Positions 13,844-25,225 of a stretch of 64,000 bases of DNA are shown here, piece after piece. Numbering within the stretch: position 1 is the first letter of the stretch; every line of letters begins with the position of its first letter. Made by a program: the position numbers and the translations under genes. The notes beneath the pieces were generated by a model. The model was not told where the DNA came from. It searched no databases and was given only the letters and a program-made list of their open reading frames with translations. Source of the DNA: Vespa crabro (Eukaryota; Arthropoda; Insecta; Hymenoptera; Vespidae); the NCBI RefSeq assembly GCF_910589235.1, contig NC_060973.1, positions 5,038,501 to 5,102,500 of the forward strand, read 5' to 3'.

Positions 13844-14139
13844 GTAGTTATGTTGATTGTACAAAGATGCTACCGTCGTTAAAAGCCGGCCAACAAATCC
13901 ATTTTCTTGTTTATTTGCAGTTGCAATAGCATATTCACGCTGTAGTTCTGCATTTGCATTATACAAATTGACATATTGTTCTCGCAATAAACACAAATGT
14001 TGTTGCCATTTTTGTGCCTCTGTAGTATCTTCTAAAATGCAAATGAAATATTTCCGGTACGTTAATTTCCTCACGTAAAAGCATACGTAGTAGATATTTA
14101 ATGTTATTTAAAACATTATGTTTTCATAAACCCACCCAT
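7469..14139 (-). CDS. Ankfy1: Ankyrin repeat and FYVE domain protein 1 (Rabankyrin-5)
   Basis: A Rab5 effector on early endosomes and macropinosomes (family knowledge). Coding exons on the minus strand are 14139-14136, 14031-13842, 13731-13622, 13560-13301, 13213-13064, 10842-10439, 10349-9636, 9569-9297, 9216-8775, 8663-8466, 8309-8069, 7933-7678 and 7598-7469. The sum is 3,372 nt, giving 1,123 residues; vertebrate orthologues are ~1,170. Order of parts: a short coiled-coil N-terminus (EAQKWQQHLCLLREQY), a BTB domain (~60-165), about 20 ankyrin-like repeats (~215-1,000, many with TPLHLA and VNxRD cores), and a C-terminal FYVE zinc finger (~1,059-1,118). The FYVE finger has RKHHCRHCGR and eight cysteine ligands. 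The start is inferred: ATGG, then a GTGGGT donor, restores MEDTTEAQKW, with an in-frame TAA upstream. The intron 10843-13063 hosts an opposite-strand gene. Confidence 0.95.
11805..12469 (+). CDS. Ly6/uPAR-like (Quiver/Sleepless-type) GPI-anchored protein, nested in an Ankfy1 intron
   Basis: A small secreted surface protein of 168 residues. Coding exons are 11805-11850, 11927-12100 and 12183-12469, joined in phase 1 at both introns (donors GTAAGT and GTATGT; acceptors TTCTAG and TTTCAG). Residues 1-24 look like a signal peptide. The mature part starts near GIMCYRC and has ten cysteines with the Ly6 signature: a CxxC start and a closing CYCNSDFCN. The final ~20 residues (NPIIVSLSALFLLFVKF) form a hydrophobic GPI-attachment tail. 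Insect relatives modulate ion channels or septate junctions; which one this matches cannot be told by eye. The gene lies wholly inside the Ankfy1 intron, on the opposite strand. Confidence 0.88.
13795..13840. repeat. (TA)n microsatellite in an Ankfy1 intron
   Basis: About 23 TA units directly abut the donor site of the second Ankfy1 coding exon (exon edge at 13842), so length changes here sit next to a splice site. Confidence 0.95.
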
Positions 14140-14720
14140 AATCTTCCGTGTAATTGTTTAAAATGACCTTAAACGTAGGGCAAATCTCTCGATTGACGGC
14201 ATCCACAGGCCGCTTATCTATGTAAATTTGATTTTTTAATGAGTATATACATATAAAAAAAACTGTAAAATTTGATTTTTGAAATGGATCACATACGGCG
14301 ACGTAAAGACGAAAAAAAAACGCGAGAAAGGGACAATTCATTAAATATCCGCCCACACTATTTACTGCATCTGTCAGTCGCATTCATCGGCGTAACTATC
14401 TGATAAACCTAATGCCACACGAATGATAGAAAAAGTTCCTATATTTGTCCCTCTATCTAACGACAGACGAGATGATCTATTTGAGAAACGATATCGATGA
14501 TGTAATTATGAACTATTATTAAAATATTTAACGTTAACGAATAAATTTTAATTCTTAAGTATTTCTTAACCCAATATGATTATTGCTCTCCATTTACTTC
14601 GAATTAAAATTAACTTATATATAGCTTTAATAAATAAAAATCAATCATCGTGATTTTACTACACGATTATACTGATGTCACCGATTATTTACCATTGCAA
14701 TTTTCTTTTCTTCATAATAA

Positions 14721-14935
14721 GAAGAAAAAAAATTATTGTACCATTACGAGGAGATATTTACAATCTTGTGAACGAAATATACAACAGTATTCGTTCAAAC
14801 TTTCAAGATGCTAACGCTAACGGATTTGTGAATAATATAATTTGCGCATTCAAGCTGTGGCAAAAACAATTGATGAGCGAATTTAAGGCGAAGCAGAAAT
14901 ACCATTATCCAAGGAATATAAATGACAAACGTTAA
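14721..14935 (+). CDS. Possible small or terminal coding exon, unrecognised
   Basis: From 14721 to the stop at 14933-14935 an open frame encodes ~70 residues of normal, charged composition, including IIVPLRGDIYNLVNEIYNS and, near the end, KLWQKQLMSEF. It lacks the low complexity of most open frames nearby. A pyrimidine-rich tract ending in AG (about 14700-14720) could be a splice acceptor. A short upstream ATG frame at 14424 (MIEKVPIFVPLSNDRRDDLF) stops before any donor I could join. I do not recognise the family. It could be a small gene, a terminal exon or chance; plausibility is modest. Confidence 0.3.
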
Positions 14936-15099
14936 AGCATATAACCTCTCGTTTCTAATGGCCGTACATCGGATTTTGATGCCTTCGTACACGGTATTAC
15001 AAACCAAAGAAAGATTTAAGAACGATTGATTCAATTTTTTAATTTTATTATCCATTTTGAAACAATGCAAAGACGTAAAATAACATCGAGTAAAATCGT

Positions 15100-15122
15100 T
15101 GTTATTATTATTATTATTATTA
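15100..15122. repeat. (TTA)n microsatellite
   Basis: Seven to eight TTA units in the Cmpk upstream region. Confidence 0.9.
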
Positions 15123-15285
15123 AATAATTTGCCTTTTTGGACGAAGTTTTGGATTCTTGAAGAGTTAGCCATGTCGTTTGCCAAGAAAGACGATTTAAAA
15201 AATGGCGCCGGCAAGTCTCTTTGGTATAGAAGATAGTATAGTAGATAGATAGAAACCTCTTGGTCAGAAAGTTCTGCCATATTTT

Positions 15286-16007
15286 ATGTTCAAGATATAC
15301 GCAGCTGGACTGCGACGTTTAGTAATGTCTGCGGTACAAAAATTCGAAGTTTTGTTTGTGTTAGGTGGGCCAGGTGCAGGTAAAGGTACGTTATGTCGTC
15401 TTTTATCCGAGAAATATGGTTATGTTCACTTGTCGGCCGGTGATCTCTTGCGGGAAGAGAGAACCAAGCCCGGTTCGGAATTTGGCGAACTTATCGAGAA
15501 ACATATTAAAAATGGAAGCATTGTTCCGGTGGAAATTACTTGTTCTCTATTGAATCGTGCCATGGAAGTATCTGAGGCATCGAAAAAAAGATTTCTCATC
15601 GATGGTTTTCCACGAAACGAAGATAATTTAACTGGTTGGAACAAGGTACGCTTTTGATCTTTTTATAAGATGACTTTTTTCTGACGGCTAGAGCTCATTA
15701 CTAATATCTGTTTATTTTTTTGCGATAGATCATGTCCGATAAGGTGCTCCTGAAAGGAGTCCTATTCTGTCAATGTTCCAAAGAAGTTTGTACTCAGAGA
15801 TGTCTTGATCGTGGAGCCAAAGGTAGCGGGCGTAGCGACGACAATTTAGAAACCCTTATAAAGAGGCACGAAATTTACATAAACAATACATTACCGATAA
15901 TAGAGCATTATGAAAAGCAGGGCCTGGTATATAAGTTCGATTCTATGAAAGCACCATTGGAAGTATTGAAAGATGTAGAAGAATTTTTACTTACTATAGA
16001 ATGGTAA
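15286..16007 (+). CDS. Cmpk: UMP-CMP kinase
   Basis: Transfers phosphate from ATP to UMP/CMP/dCMP in pyrimidine nucleotide salvage and synthesis. Two coding exons, 15286-15645 and 15729-16007 (phase 0; AAG|GTACGC...GATAG|ATC), give 212 residues. It shows the P-loop GGPGAGKGT (27-35), the NMP-binding region with LSAGDLLREE and the nucleoside motif FLIDGFPRN, and the LID arginines in RGAKGSGRSDDN. The overall layout matches animal CMPK1. Two in-frame start codons exist, 15286 and 15325 (14th codon, MSAVQKFEV). The second gives the typical short cytosolic form, while the first adds a 13-residue basic leader whose role is unclear. The gene is divergent from Ankfy1. Confidence 0.95.
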
Positions 16008-18024
16008 ATAAGACGACGTGTTATTATTACATGGAAAGAAATAACCGTACATGGTTAATACTTAGTCTTAGTTGCTATATATCGATCATTGATTTTACAA
16101 GCCTCTGTTAATTAATAATATTGTTATTAATAATATTTACGAAGAGAAAAAATATATGCTTGACATATTATGAGAAAAAAATTATATTACCTTTATACAG
16201 TATATTTTTATCAATTGGTATTTTAGGAGTATTTTATCAAGATTATATTATAATCGCGTAATTTTAGAACGATATGCTCGCTTTAGAGATTATGTGATCT
16301 CCATGTAACATTCCTTGATGCGTATTATTGTACAATTCTATAGGGAGAAAATGTGGGAACAAGAGAAAAGTGCTTTTGTTTAAATTGTTTGACGATGATA
16401 AGATCGTGTAGAATTATAAATTCTTTGATACTGAGTTGTATACATAAAAACGAGATATTGTTATAGTACATAAATATCTTTAAAAAATGTTACCAGAACG
16501 TCAAGTATGAGATATACTTGACAGAAGGACATATAACGATGTAGCGTTGGCATTGATAAATTAGCAAATTATAAAAATGGGTATGGAAATTATATATTAT
16601 GGTGGTAAAGATTTAACAACGATTTCATTTCTTTTTCTTTATTTTTCTTTTTATTTATTTATTTATTTATTTTTTATTTATTTTTACGACCTCCAGGAAT
16701 ACAACAAGTATGAAATAATTATGGAAGGTGAGAAGACAAACTGAAATCTTAGAGGTCGTCGAAGTCTCTAAGGCGTAAATCGAATTACATAGCGATAACC
16801 GGGCATGTTAAGCGTCCTCATTAATATTATGATGAATATTTATCGGTCAAAAAGAGAAAGGAAACTATATAAGAAGTGAATACACAGGACGGGTGTGAAT
16901 GAATACGACGTAGCGCGGCTCCTTGCTCGTACCTTCATTGTACGTATCTATCTTCTATGATTACCGATAATTTCAAGCTCGATGCATTGATATCGACGAC
17001 AATGGATATTATCCGTTTTTTCCAATGTGAATAACGATAACGATAGGATTTTCTTTGAGGTCGTTGTAATCTATAACCGAGATTTTTGTGCGTCATTCCA
17101 AGTAACTCCATAAAATTTTCACGTCTTTTTTTTTTGTTCGCGTCCGGATTTCGAAACCAGTTTCTTTTTTTTTCTTTCCTTTTATCCACAACTTTCTCGT
17201 ACTGTTCCGTTCGAAATTTCATGTCGCGCGTTCCTACACCAACCACCATCCGGCGACCCGCTTTCAATGGCTTCGTCGTCATCAAATTATTGTACCTACG
17301 AGATATATAAGAAACATAGAATTTTGCCTCTTTCGATCTTTAGCTTCAATACTTGATTGACGACCTTTCGCACGACTTTTGCTTTTTCTTCCGCGCTACC
17401 CCCTCCTTTTCTCTAATCTTTTCTCAAATGACAGCCAAGTGTCGTATTTTTTAAAAGAAAATGTTGACAGGTCATAACGACGAGTTTCTTACGTACGTAA
17501 CGACGTACTCTCTTGCATCGACGAATGCATTAAATCGTGCGCCTCATTAACAGGACGTTGACATTTACTCGAGTAAACATCGTCCTGAATCACCGATAAC
17601 GTTGTTCCGCCTATCGATTAACGATAATACTTTTGTAATTTTTATCTCGTCCGATTAAGATCTTAAGTTTCTCCTTCGGGTACACATGAATCGAACAGTT
17701 TTATTTTACAAAAATAATATCGAGTAAGAAGAAGAAAAATGTAGCTTGGAAGAAAAAAAAGTGAAAGATAAAGAATTTTTTATTCTACACATATTTTCTT
17801 TTTCTACGTTCTATCGTTCGATCATCATCGAGTATTATCTTGGAAGATGGATTAAAGTTCGTCATTTAGATTTTTTATTAGTCCTAATGTACCGTAAGAG
17901 ATCATAAATAAATAAATAAATAAATAAATAAATGAAATTAATCTCTGATCGGAAATCAAATCAGGAATGAAAGGATCATCGTCGATTTAGGAAGGTGACC
18001 AAATTCTCGTTCTCTCCGGTCCGG

Positions 18025-18067
18025 GAGAGAGAAAGAGAGATAGACAAACAGAGAGAGACAGAGAGAC

Positions 18068-18148
<81 letters not shown>

Positions 18149-18209
18149 CGGCAAGACCAAGAGCAAGACCAAGATCAAGAGCAAGAGCGAGAGCGAGAGC
18201 AAGAGTAGT
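18025..18209. repeat. (GA)n microsatellite followed by AAGAGC-type hexamer repeats
   Basis: GA-rich from 18025, near-perfect (GA)n from ~18078 to 18145, then imperfect repeats of AAGAGC/AAGACC to ~18209. Located ~400 bp upstream of the NRF-6-like start codon. Confidence 0.9.
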
Positions 18210-18371
18210 AAGAGTAGCTGCCGGTAGTAGAGGTTCGTGTAAGAAGTATAATCTTCGTTACATCGATAAGAGGAGACGCGATACCGTCGGTCGAGCCGAG
18301 GTCTCTTACGAGAGCCGAGCACTCCCCCGAAGCAGCAACTTGCTCCTCCTCGTTAGCTCGTCGTTGTCCAA

Positions 18372-18378
18372 TATATAA
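18372..18378 (+). promoter_or_regulatory. Candidate TATA box for the NRF-6-like gene
   Basis: TATATAA lies 240 bp before the ATG at 18620, with a possible initiator (ACAGTAC) about 20-25 bp downstream. The match is by eye only, and TATA-like words are frequent in this AT-rich DNA. Confidence 0.3.
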
Positions 18379-18619
18379 GTGAACCGTCGATTGACAGTAC
18401 GTACAGTCTACGTTTTGCCGTGTTTCTCTCGTTCATGCGGATTTACGCGCGCTCACATTGTAGCGTACACGCAACTAGCGCGGTCGCTCGCGGCGGTTTT
18501 CTTCGATAGGGTCGATACATTTTTCGATTCTCGTCGATGATCCTCGAATTCCATTCTTCCACAATTCCATTCTTATACGTACGCTCGACGTACGCGGAAA
18601 GCTCTTTGAAAAGATAAAG

Positions 18620-21034
18620 ATGGGTGTCCTTCGACTCGTCAACCCTCGATTCGCACGATTATCTCTTTCAATTAATCTTTCCGTTTCTTTCTTCGCCTTT
18701 CTTATATTTATTTTCACGATAGTTTTGAACGTACAAGCAGGTCTCTCGATCAAACCAGAAACTGTCCTTTTAAACGTTTTCACGCAGCCCTTTAAGCCTA
18801 CCAAATGGAGTACCAACGAGTGTCAGCGAGACAGCGCCATCTACTTGGAGGAACTCGCGCGTTACACACCGTGGGCTTTGAAGAGTGAGTAAATATAAAG
18901 TAAAATATCGAAAATGATAAAATTCTGTGCAACAGAGCGTTGTTCTACAGAGCGATCTAGAGAGATCATTTGGAATCCTCTAAAACGTATCGTCCTTGAA
19001 ACAGTACCGGTTTTTTTCCTTCTATTACTTTCTCGAATCTATTCAATCGAAAGACATTGAATAATAAGACATTAATAATGAGTGAAGAAAGAAATATTTA
19101 GATGTTTGATAATTAGATGTTATTAATTATCGTGAAATATCCATAGATAGAAGGTAAGGTTCGTGTTAACGGGGAAAAGAGATGTGCTTGTAAAGCGCAC
19201 CGATCTGTGTAAGTTAACGCACGCGCCTTTACGCCTTTCCTTTTTCTTTTCTTAATTTTCCGATAGATCCACGAGTGGAGCTCCGTGTTACCGTAAAGAC
19301 GCGCATGCTGTCACGGTAAACGGCCGCTCGTTGCGCTTCTTTTTCCTCTCTTTACCATCGGTCTATCTCCTGATCGATGCTTCTACGAAAATCTATGATC
19401 ATTTATCACGGTCATTCTCGCGTAAGAAACAACTGGCATGTGTATGAAACGGTTGTAATCGGTTTCTGCGTCAGTCGAGAAACGAAGTGGGTCAATAAGA
19501 AGTAACTATGGTGCCGATGACCGTCCTTGTGTATCAGGGTTTATCTGTTTCACTCAATATTAGATAATCGATCGATTTCCCCTACAGCTCTCTCTCTCTC
19601 TCTCTTCCTCTCTCTTCCTCTCTCTTCTTAATTCTCAAAGCATTGAAGACGACATTTGAGCGTTTTAATTCCTCGTTTATTCTACAATCGGAATTTCTTT
19701 GATCAAGCTCGATGTGCATCGAAGCTCGATTACGAAAAATGACCTTCGATGATTATGTAACATCGAGATTACGCATCCGTTGATTTAACAGTATTAGCAG
19801 CCAAGACTTACCTGTTCCGAGCTTTTTATATATTCTTTCATCGATAAATTAATTCGGTAATGTCACTTTCGAAAGAACGACAATACCATTGTTTATTTTA
19901 TTTTTCCATTTCTATCTTTGAACTTTACCGGGATCTATTACGAAAGCACATTTGTCGATACGCAAATTGTAATGTAAATAAGGAAAGCGCTTTATCGTTT
20001 GAAATAGTTTCTCGCATTTATATTCGACTAATACTTGATCACGTAACGCCGTTAACTTATCGCTTGCGAAAACTTCATCGGTTCGGTTTGGAAATGTATC
20101 TGGCATTGAATCACCCTAATCGTACATGCACATTTATGTATATATGCGTTTTACGTTGTTGGTGAATTCTTTCATCGATTCACATGATGCTTTGTCACAA
20201 TCGATGCGAGTCGAATGTATTAGGAATAGATGAATATTATAAAGCTTTTCGATCATCGTTATAACGTTATAATCGGTTTTCACTGATTATTGATACGTCG
20301 AAATATCAAGAAGGTTTAAGGAAAATTTCTTATCTCTTCGTAACGTTACTTTTTCATATATTTATTAATGTCGACTTGATTGAAATCGTACATCACTTTC
20401 GAATCGTGTTTATTTCGAAAACCACTTTGACTCGTTTTCTTATTTTTTAGTGTACGACGCATCTGTCAAAATCCCATCTGGTATCATTACTGGAAATTAT
20501 AAACAGTTGGGCAATTACGACGAATGTCTGCAGGTTAAGAGCGATCACGGAATTTCCGGTCAGTCTTGTAGTGCCACCATACAATTCGAAGTAGCCGAGG
20601 ATAATGGTGCATCCAGAGAATTGGACTTTGGTGACTTGCTTGTGAACGTTGCCGTCGCATCTGTAAGTTTTTCTACGTTAGAACCAAAGAAATACCTCCC
20701 CCTCCTATTCTCTCTTCGTTCCTTCTTTCGAAAATATTATATATTTGTTCGCAAAAGTTGTCTCTTTGGAAAGATTTTGTAATTTCGACGAGAGTATTTA
20801 TCGCGAGTGAGTAGAAATAGGAAGCAAAAGTGAAATACGACGGAATATAATACAAATGAGAGTTCGCGCGGGTAATCTTATTCGATTGAGTAATCGATAA
20901 TGTTTCAATAAATCATTCCTCGCGAACTCTTAGACGCGACCTTGCTGACTGCATCGCGTGTAGTTTCGACGCGTGAACGTAAACACATGATAGAAGTGCT
21001 CATGCTTTTTGTACTTTTTTTTCTAAATTTTCTC

Positions 21035-21096
<62 letters not shown>

Positions 21097-24000
21097 GGAG
21101 AGAGAGAGAGAATATAGGAAGAACACTCCAAGGCTTTACTCAATCGACGATAGAGACGACATAGAGTCGTAGCGTCTGTAAACACAATGAACTCCATGCT
21201 TCGAAGGTTGCTTTTGTTCTCGTTGCGAGCGAGCAAAAAATAACTATCTAATAATGCAGTTGCGCTTGCATCGAGTAATATTTAAATATCATGGATAAAC
21301 TAAAATGAACATCGGTGCAACCTAGACCTTCGCATTGTGTGACCATTTCTTTATCGGCATAGCCAAGATCGTTTACTTTTATTTCTTCTTTTTTTCCTTT
21401 CATCTTAGAATGCAACAAAATGGCGCTCGGGCAATACGATCATTTACGAATGGATGTGGTGCGTACCATCGAGTTGCAATCATTCCGAAGTACAAGAGTT
21501 CTTGGAAATCATTTTGGATCCTTTAAAAGTCGAAGGTCGTGTCGATTTCGTTATAAACGTTCCAATCAAGTCCTGTCGTACTTTGGAAACCGAACAAACA
21601 ACGTTCGATCCGTCCGATTGGATTTACATGTAAATAAATGAATTATAATTTTTACTTTAGCGACCGTACCGATCGCAGATTTTTCATTTGATAAAATTAC
21701 AGATCGATTCTCGTTATCTTTTCGCTGATCATTATCGCTAGCACGACTTTCGATATCGCACGTAGAGGACATTCGAGTACATTGAATCCAAAAGGTGAGT
21801 TTTATCTCTCATCGTTAATTGAGTTTTATATTACATCGCGGCTTATTCCTCTTTTTTTTTCCTTCCTTCCTTCCTTCAAGCGAGATCTCACGTGTTTCTT
21901 TCAGGTAAAGAATATATTTTATTCAGCAGCTTCTCCTTTTATACGAATTGCAAGAATCTTTTCAATACCGACAGACATCAAGATTCCATCGCTTGTTTGG
22001 ACGGATTGCGTTTTCTAAGTATATGCTGGATCATTTACGGTCATACTTATTACATGGAGGTCATGGGTATTAATATGGATCTGACGCAAGTTCCAAAGGT
22101 GAGTTTTATCTGGGAATTATGAAAGAGAGAAAAAGAAAGTGAACGAATCCATTGAGTTACTCTTAATGTTACCTCTATCTATCCTCGTATTAGATGCACG
22201 AAAGTTGGAGTAAGATGTTGGTACTGAATGGAAACATGGTCACTGACACGTTTTTCCTTCTCAGCGGAGTTCTCCTTGCATACAACGAAATAATAAAAAA
22301 GGAAAAAATTTCTAACTGGAAGTTGGACATTATCAGTCTTTATCTTCATCGTTATTCAAGGTATCGATACTTAAAGGAGTACGTAGATTAAGTAAAATGT
22401 GCAAAGCCTAAAAAGAGGAAAAGGGAATAGGAAAAGAAACATATATATAAGATAAAATATAAGATAAAAGAAAGGAAGAAAAGAAAGCAATTCGAATGCG
22501 TTCTTTCGCGCAGGTTAACACCGGCGTACGCAATGATGATCGGCTTTTATGCCACTATATATAGCAAATTCGGAAGTGGTCCACATTGGGACGCCTGGGT
22601 CAGTTCAAATCGAGATTATTGCCGTGAAAATTGGTGGACCAATCTTCTCTACGTTAACAACTACGTCAACGTTTCTGACATGGTAAATCCGAAAGAAAAT
22701 CTTTTTCCTTTTTCAATGATCAACTCTCGTTTAAAGCCTTATCAAAATTTTAGTGCATGTCCCAATCATGGTATCTGGCCACAGACATGCAATTGATCTG
22801 GTTATCCCCGATCTTCCTTTACCCGATGCTCAAGCCAGCTCGAAGAATATTTTTCTGGATCGTCATTGTTTTTGCCTTTGTATTATCGATGATCCTACCA
22901 TTCGCTGTAACTTTTATCCATCGATATACTGCGACAATGTTCTATTATAAGGAACAACAGGACGTGGCCAACGTATTCTTATACGTTTACACGAGAGTTT
23001 ACACTAGAGCCGGGCCTTATATAATCGGTCTAGCACTTGGCTATCTATTGGCCAAAAGACGTTCTTACGATGTTAAATTACGTAAGGTGAGTGAACGACT
23101 TTGCGCGAATCAGACCCAATTAAAGATTTAAATATGCGCGACTTTGCTCTATATAGCCCTATATAGTGTCCGGATGGTTGATCGCCATTGCTGTAGGATT
23201 GTCAGCCGTTCTTGGAGCACGAGAGATGTATTTCGATAAGCACCCTTACAACAGATTGGAGGCTAGCTTCTACGCCGGCATGCACAGACACGCGTTCGCT
23301 CTTGCCGTATCTTGGATCATATTCTCAAGTGTCTATGGATATGCAGGTAATCGTAGATCAAACCTGTTTATATATAAAAGATGATTCACGTGATGTAATA
23401 AAGGAGTCGGTCTAACGATAATTTTAAGTACAGTCATGTCGGCAATATTGAGACCGTAGAGCAATGAAAAAAAAGAATTACGATAGGTGAATCGATTTGC
23501 GAAGGTCCACTCGGAGAATTCCTTTCTTGGCGAGGCTGGACACCTCTGAGCAGATTGACTTACAGCGCTTACCTTTGTCATTACGTCTTTCTATTGTCCC
23601 GAGCCGGAAGTGTGCGCACCACCGGCGATTTAACTTCGATGAGCGTGGTAAGCATGTGCGATCTTCTGCGATTAATTTTATTAAAGAGAACGAACATACT
23701 TAGGTATAATAACGTTCGCTTATTTATTATTTATTATGATCCGATGTAAAGTCGCACGCATCTTTGAATCTATTATCATATTTCTATCATATTTTTTTTC
23801 CTTCTCAGACAATTGATCGATGATTCTTTTCTTTTTTTTTTCTCAGATGTACGCTTTCCTCGGTAATCTATCTTTCACTATGGCGCTTTCTGTACTCTGG
23901 AGTCTTTCCTTTGAGATACCTTTCATGATACTAGATCGAACGTATCTATCTCGCAAGAAGAAAACATCTTGCTTCCTTTCGAAGGATGATAGCGCGAAAG

Positions 24001-24320
24001 TGTTCGGTTCGACGGACTCGAAGAAGGAAATATACAGGACAATAGAGGATTCTTCGTCGTCTACAGTGGCCGAGATTTATAAGAATGTTACGAACAGTGA
24101 TAACATTCGTTCCATCTGTGACTCGGAGGAGACCGTCGATTATTACGTAATCGACCAAGAGGAAAGGAACAAAGGGGCGATTTCATCCGAAGGTAGGATG
24201 GAAGATGAAAATTGTGGTGATTGCATTTACGTTATCGGTGCCTCTGAGGTCGACGACAACAGAAATACGTTTGATAGATCGGAGCTGGAGGAGGGACGAA
24301 CTAGGACAGAACGGATATGA
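18620..24320 (+). CDS. NRF-6-like (nose resistant to fluoxetine) membrane acyltransferase-3 protein
   Basis: Eleven coding exons: 18620-18884, 20451-20662, 21409-21629, 21703-21794, 21905-22098, 22194-22360, 22514-22682, 22754-23086, 23157-23346, 23487-23647 and 23847-24320. Together they make 2,478 nt, giving 825 residues with all phases consistent. An N-terminal signal sequence precedes a Cys-containing extracellular NRF domain (~55-240; NECQRD, WMWCVPSSC). A multi-pass acyltransferase-3 region follows (~285-700) with DGLRFLSICWIIYGHTYY, DTFFLLSGVLLAY and PLSRLTYSAYLCHY. A ~125-residue acidic, Ser-rich cytoplasmic tail ends the protein. Insect and nematode relatives are implicated in lipid or small-molecule transport across epithelia; the precise substrate is unknown. 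For exon 10, acceptors at 23487 and 23505 are both in frame. I chose 23487 because it retains a Cys before the FLSW motif. Confidence 0.9.
18885..20450 (+). other. First intron of the NRF-6-like gene
   Basis: A 1.57-kb intron with donor GTGAGT and acceptor TTTTTTAG. No exon, RNA gene or transposon was recognised inside; a short (CT)n-rich patch occurs near 19586-19626. Confidence 0.8.
21041..21113. repeat. (GA)n microsatellite in an intron of the NRF-6-like gene
   Basis: About 73 bp of GA repeat with two minor interruptions, between coding exons 2 and 3. Confidence 0.95.
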
Positions 24321-25195
24321 TCTCTTCTTCCATATTTTTTAATTCACGATCGACGCGTTTCTTTTCACTAAAATTTTTTTGGATAAAACGTTGACATCTA
24401 ACGAGACCAGATACGATGTATTTGTGTATCGCATTTTGTTGTAGGTCTCTTACGATAGATAATCACGTTCTCTTTTACCGCGATAATCTTAATATCGATG
24501 GCCGATCCCAGACTTATCTATATTATTGATAAAATAATCTACAAGTAATTCGACAAATACATTGTATAATATCTTAAGTCCGTGCACTTCGACGACAAAA
24601 TATGCTTTTTACGTTTGACCTTTAGATTCGGAGTGTCTCGTTAGTTTTAGCTAACTATTTCGCATTCGGATTGGACGAAGTAACAAACGTCAAGTGATAT
24701 TCATTTAATCGTTTGCATCTACCTCTTTTCCGTGTTATATATACAGGAACATTTAAAGTATGTACTTACTTACTTAGACGCACAGGAAACACCCGAACCG
24801 TCGGCCCGATAAATGGTACCAATGGCCAAAGTATATAATATTTCCCCTTACGTTTGTTTCTTTAAACGCGTTATTCGTTTACTATCTTCGAATACTATAC
24901 AATTTGACGTCTATCCATAAATAACAATGATATTTAGGTGCGTTACTTAAATGTCCCAATCTGTAAATACACTGTACAGTACTAGATAATTATTATAATA
25001 TACATCGTACGTATTATCTATTAGATCGATCGCGTCCGGACATTATTCCGAGTAAAGTTTCGTCGAGATATGCGTAGCATCGATTGATTAAAAATAATCG
25101 ATTGTTTCGTGCAACTTCTTTCGTTCGATTAGTCCATCGGGCCGATTGAAATATAAAAAACAAAAAGAAAGTGCTCCCTTTATTTCTCTCCCTGC

Positions 25196-25225
25196 CATAA
25201 AAGTAAAATATATTTTACTTTTATG
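25196..25225. repeat. Perfect 30-bp palindrome
   Basis: A 15-base arm beginning CATAAAAGTAAAATA is followed immediately by its exact reverse complement. It lies ~880 bp past the NRF-6-like stop codon. Confidence 0.9.

Larger units (their letters stand above)
14140..15285. other. Divergent promoter interval between Ankfy1 and Cmpk, with unassigned coding-like stretch
   Basis: Contains the Ankfy1 5' UTR/promoter (left) and the Cmpk promoter (right), a (TTA)n run at ~15100-15122, and an unassigned coding-like stretch at 14721-14935 described separately. The minus-strand open frame 14795-15280, which begins MAELSDQ, shows an Asn run from the (TTA)n and no domain. Confidence 0.5.
16008..18619. 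other. Intergenic: Cmpk 3' UTR, repeats, promoter of NRF-6-like gene
   Basis: AT-rich and without supported coding sequence. It holds an (ATTT)n tract at ~16650-16684, an (AAAT)n tract at ~17903-17933, a long (GA)n block at 18025-18145, and imperfect AAGAGC hexamer repeats at 18150-18209. A minus-strand open frame at 16935-17285 is Lys/Arg-rich, matches nothing I know, and is probably chance. Confidence 0.55.

Noticed and set aside
14108..14383. Open frame starting MRLTDAVNSVGGYL as a possible Ankfy1 N-terminus
   Set aside because: It does not connect in frame to the coiled-coil exon; the MEDTTEAQKW join with an upstream in-frame stop fits better.
14795..15280. 161-residue minus-strand open frame beginning MAELSDQ next to the Cmpk start
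   Set aside because: Contains an Asn run from (TTA)n and no domain; lies across the Cmpk promoter. Kept only as a remark.
16935..17285. Lys/Arg-rich open frame on the minus strand, 116 residues
   Set aside because: No recognisable domain; the basic bias comes from pyrimidine-rich plus-strand DNA. No splice sites or neighbours support it.
17987..18378. Open frames of alternating Arg-Glu or Ser-Leu
   Set aside because: Pure products of translating the (GA)n/(CT)n microsatellite; the same applies at 20905-21236, 26654-26952, 43941-44010 and 51589-51925.
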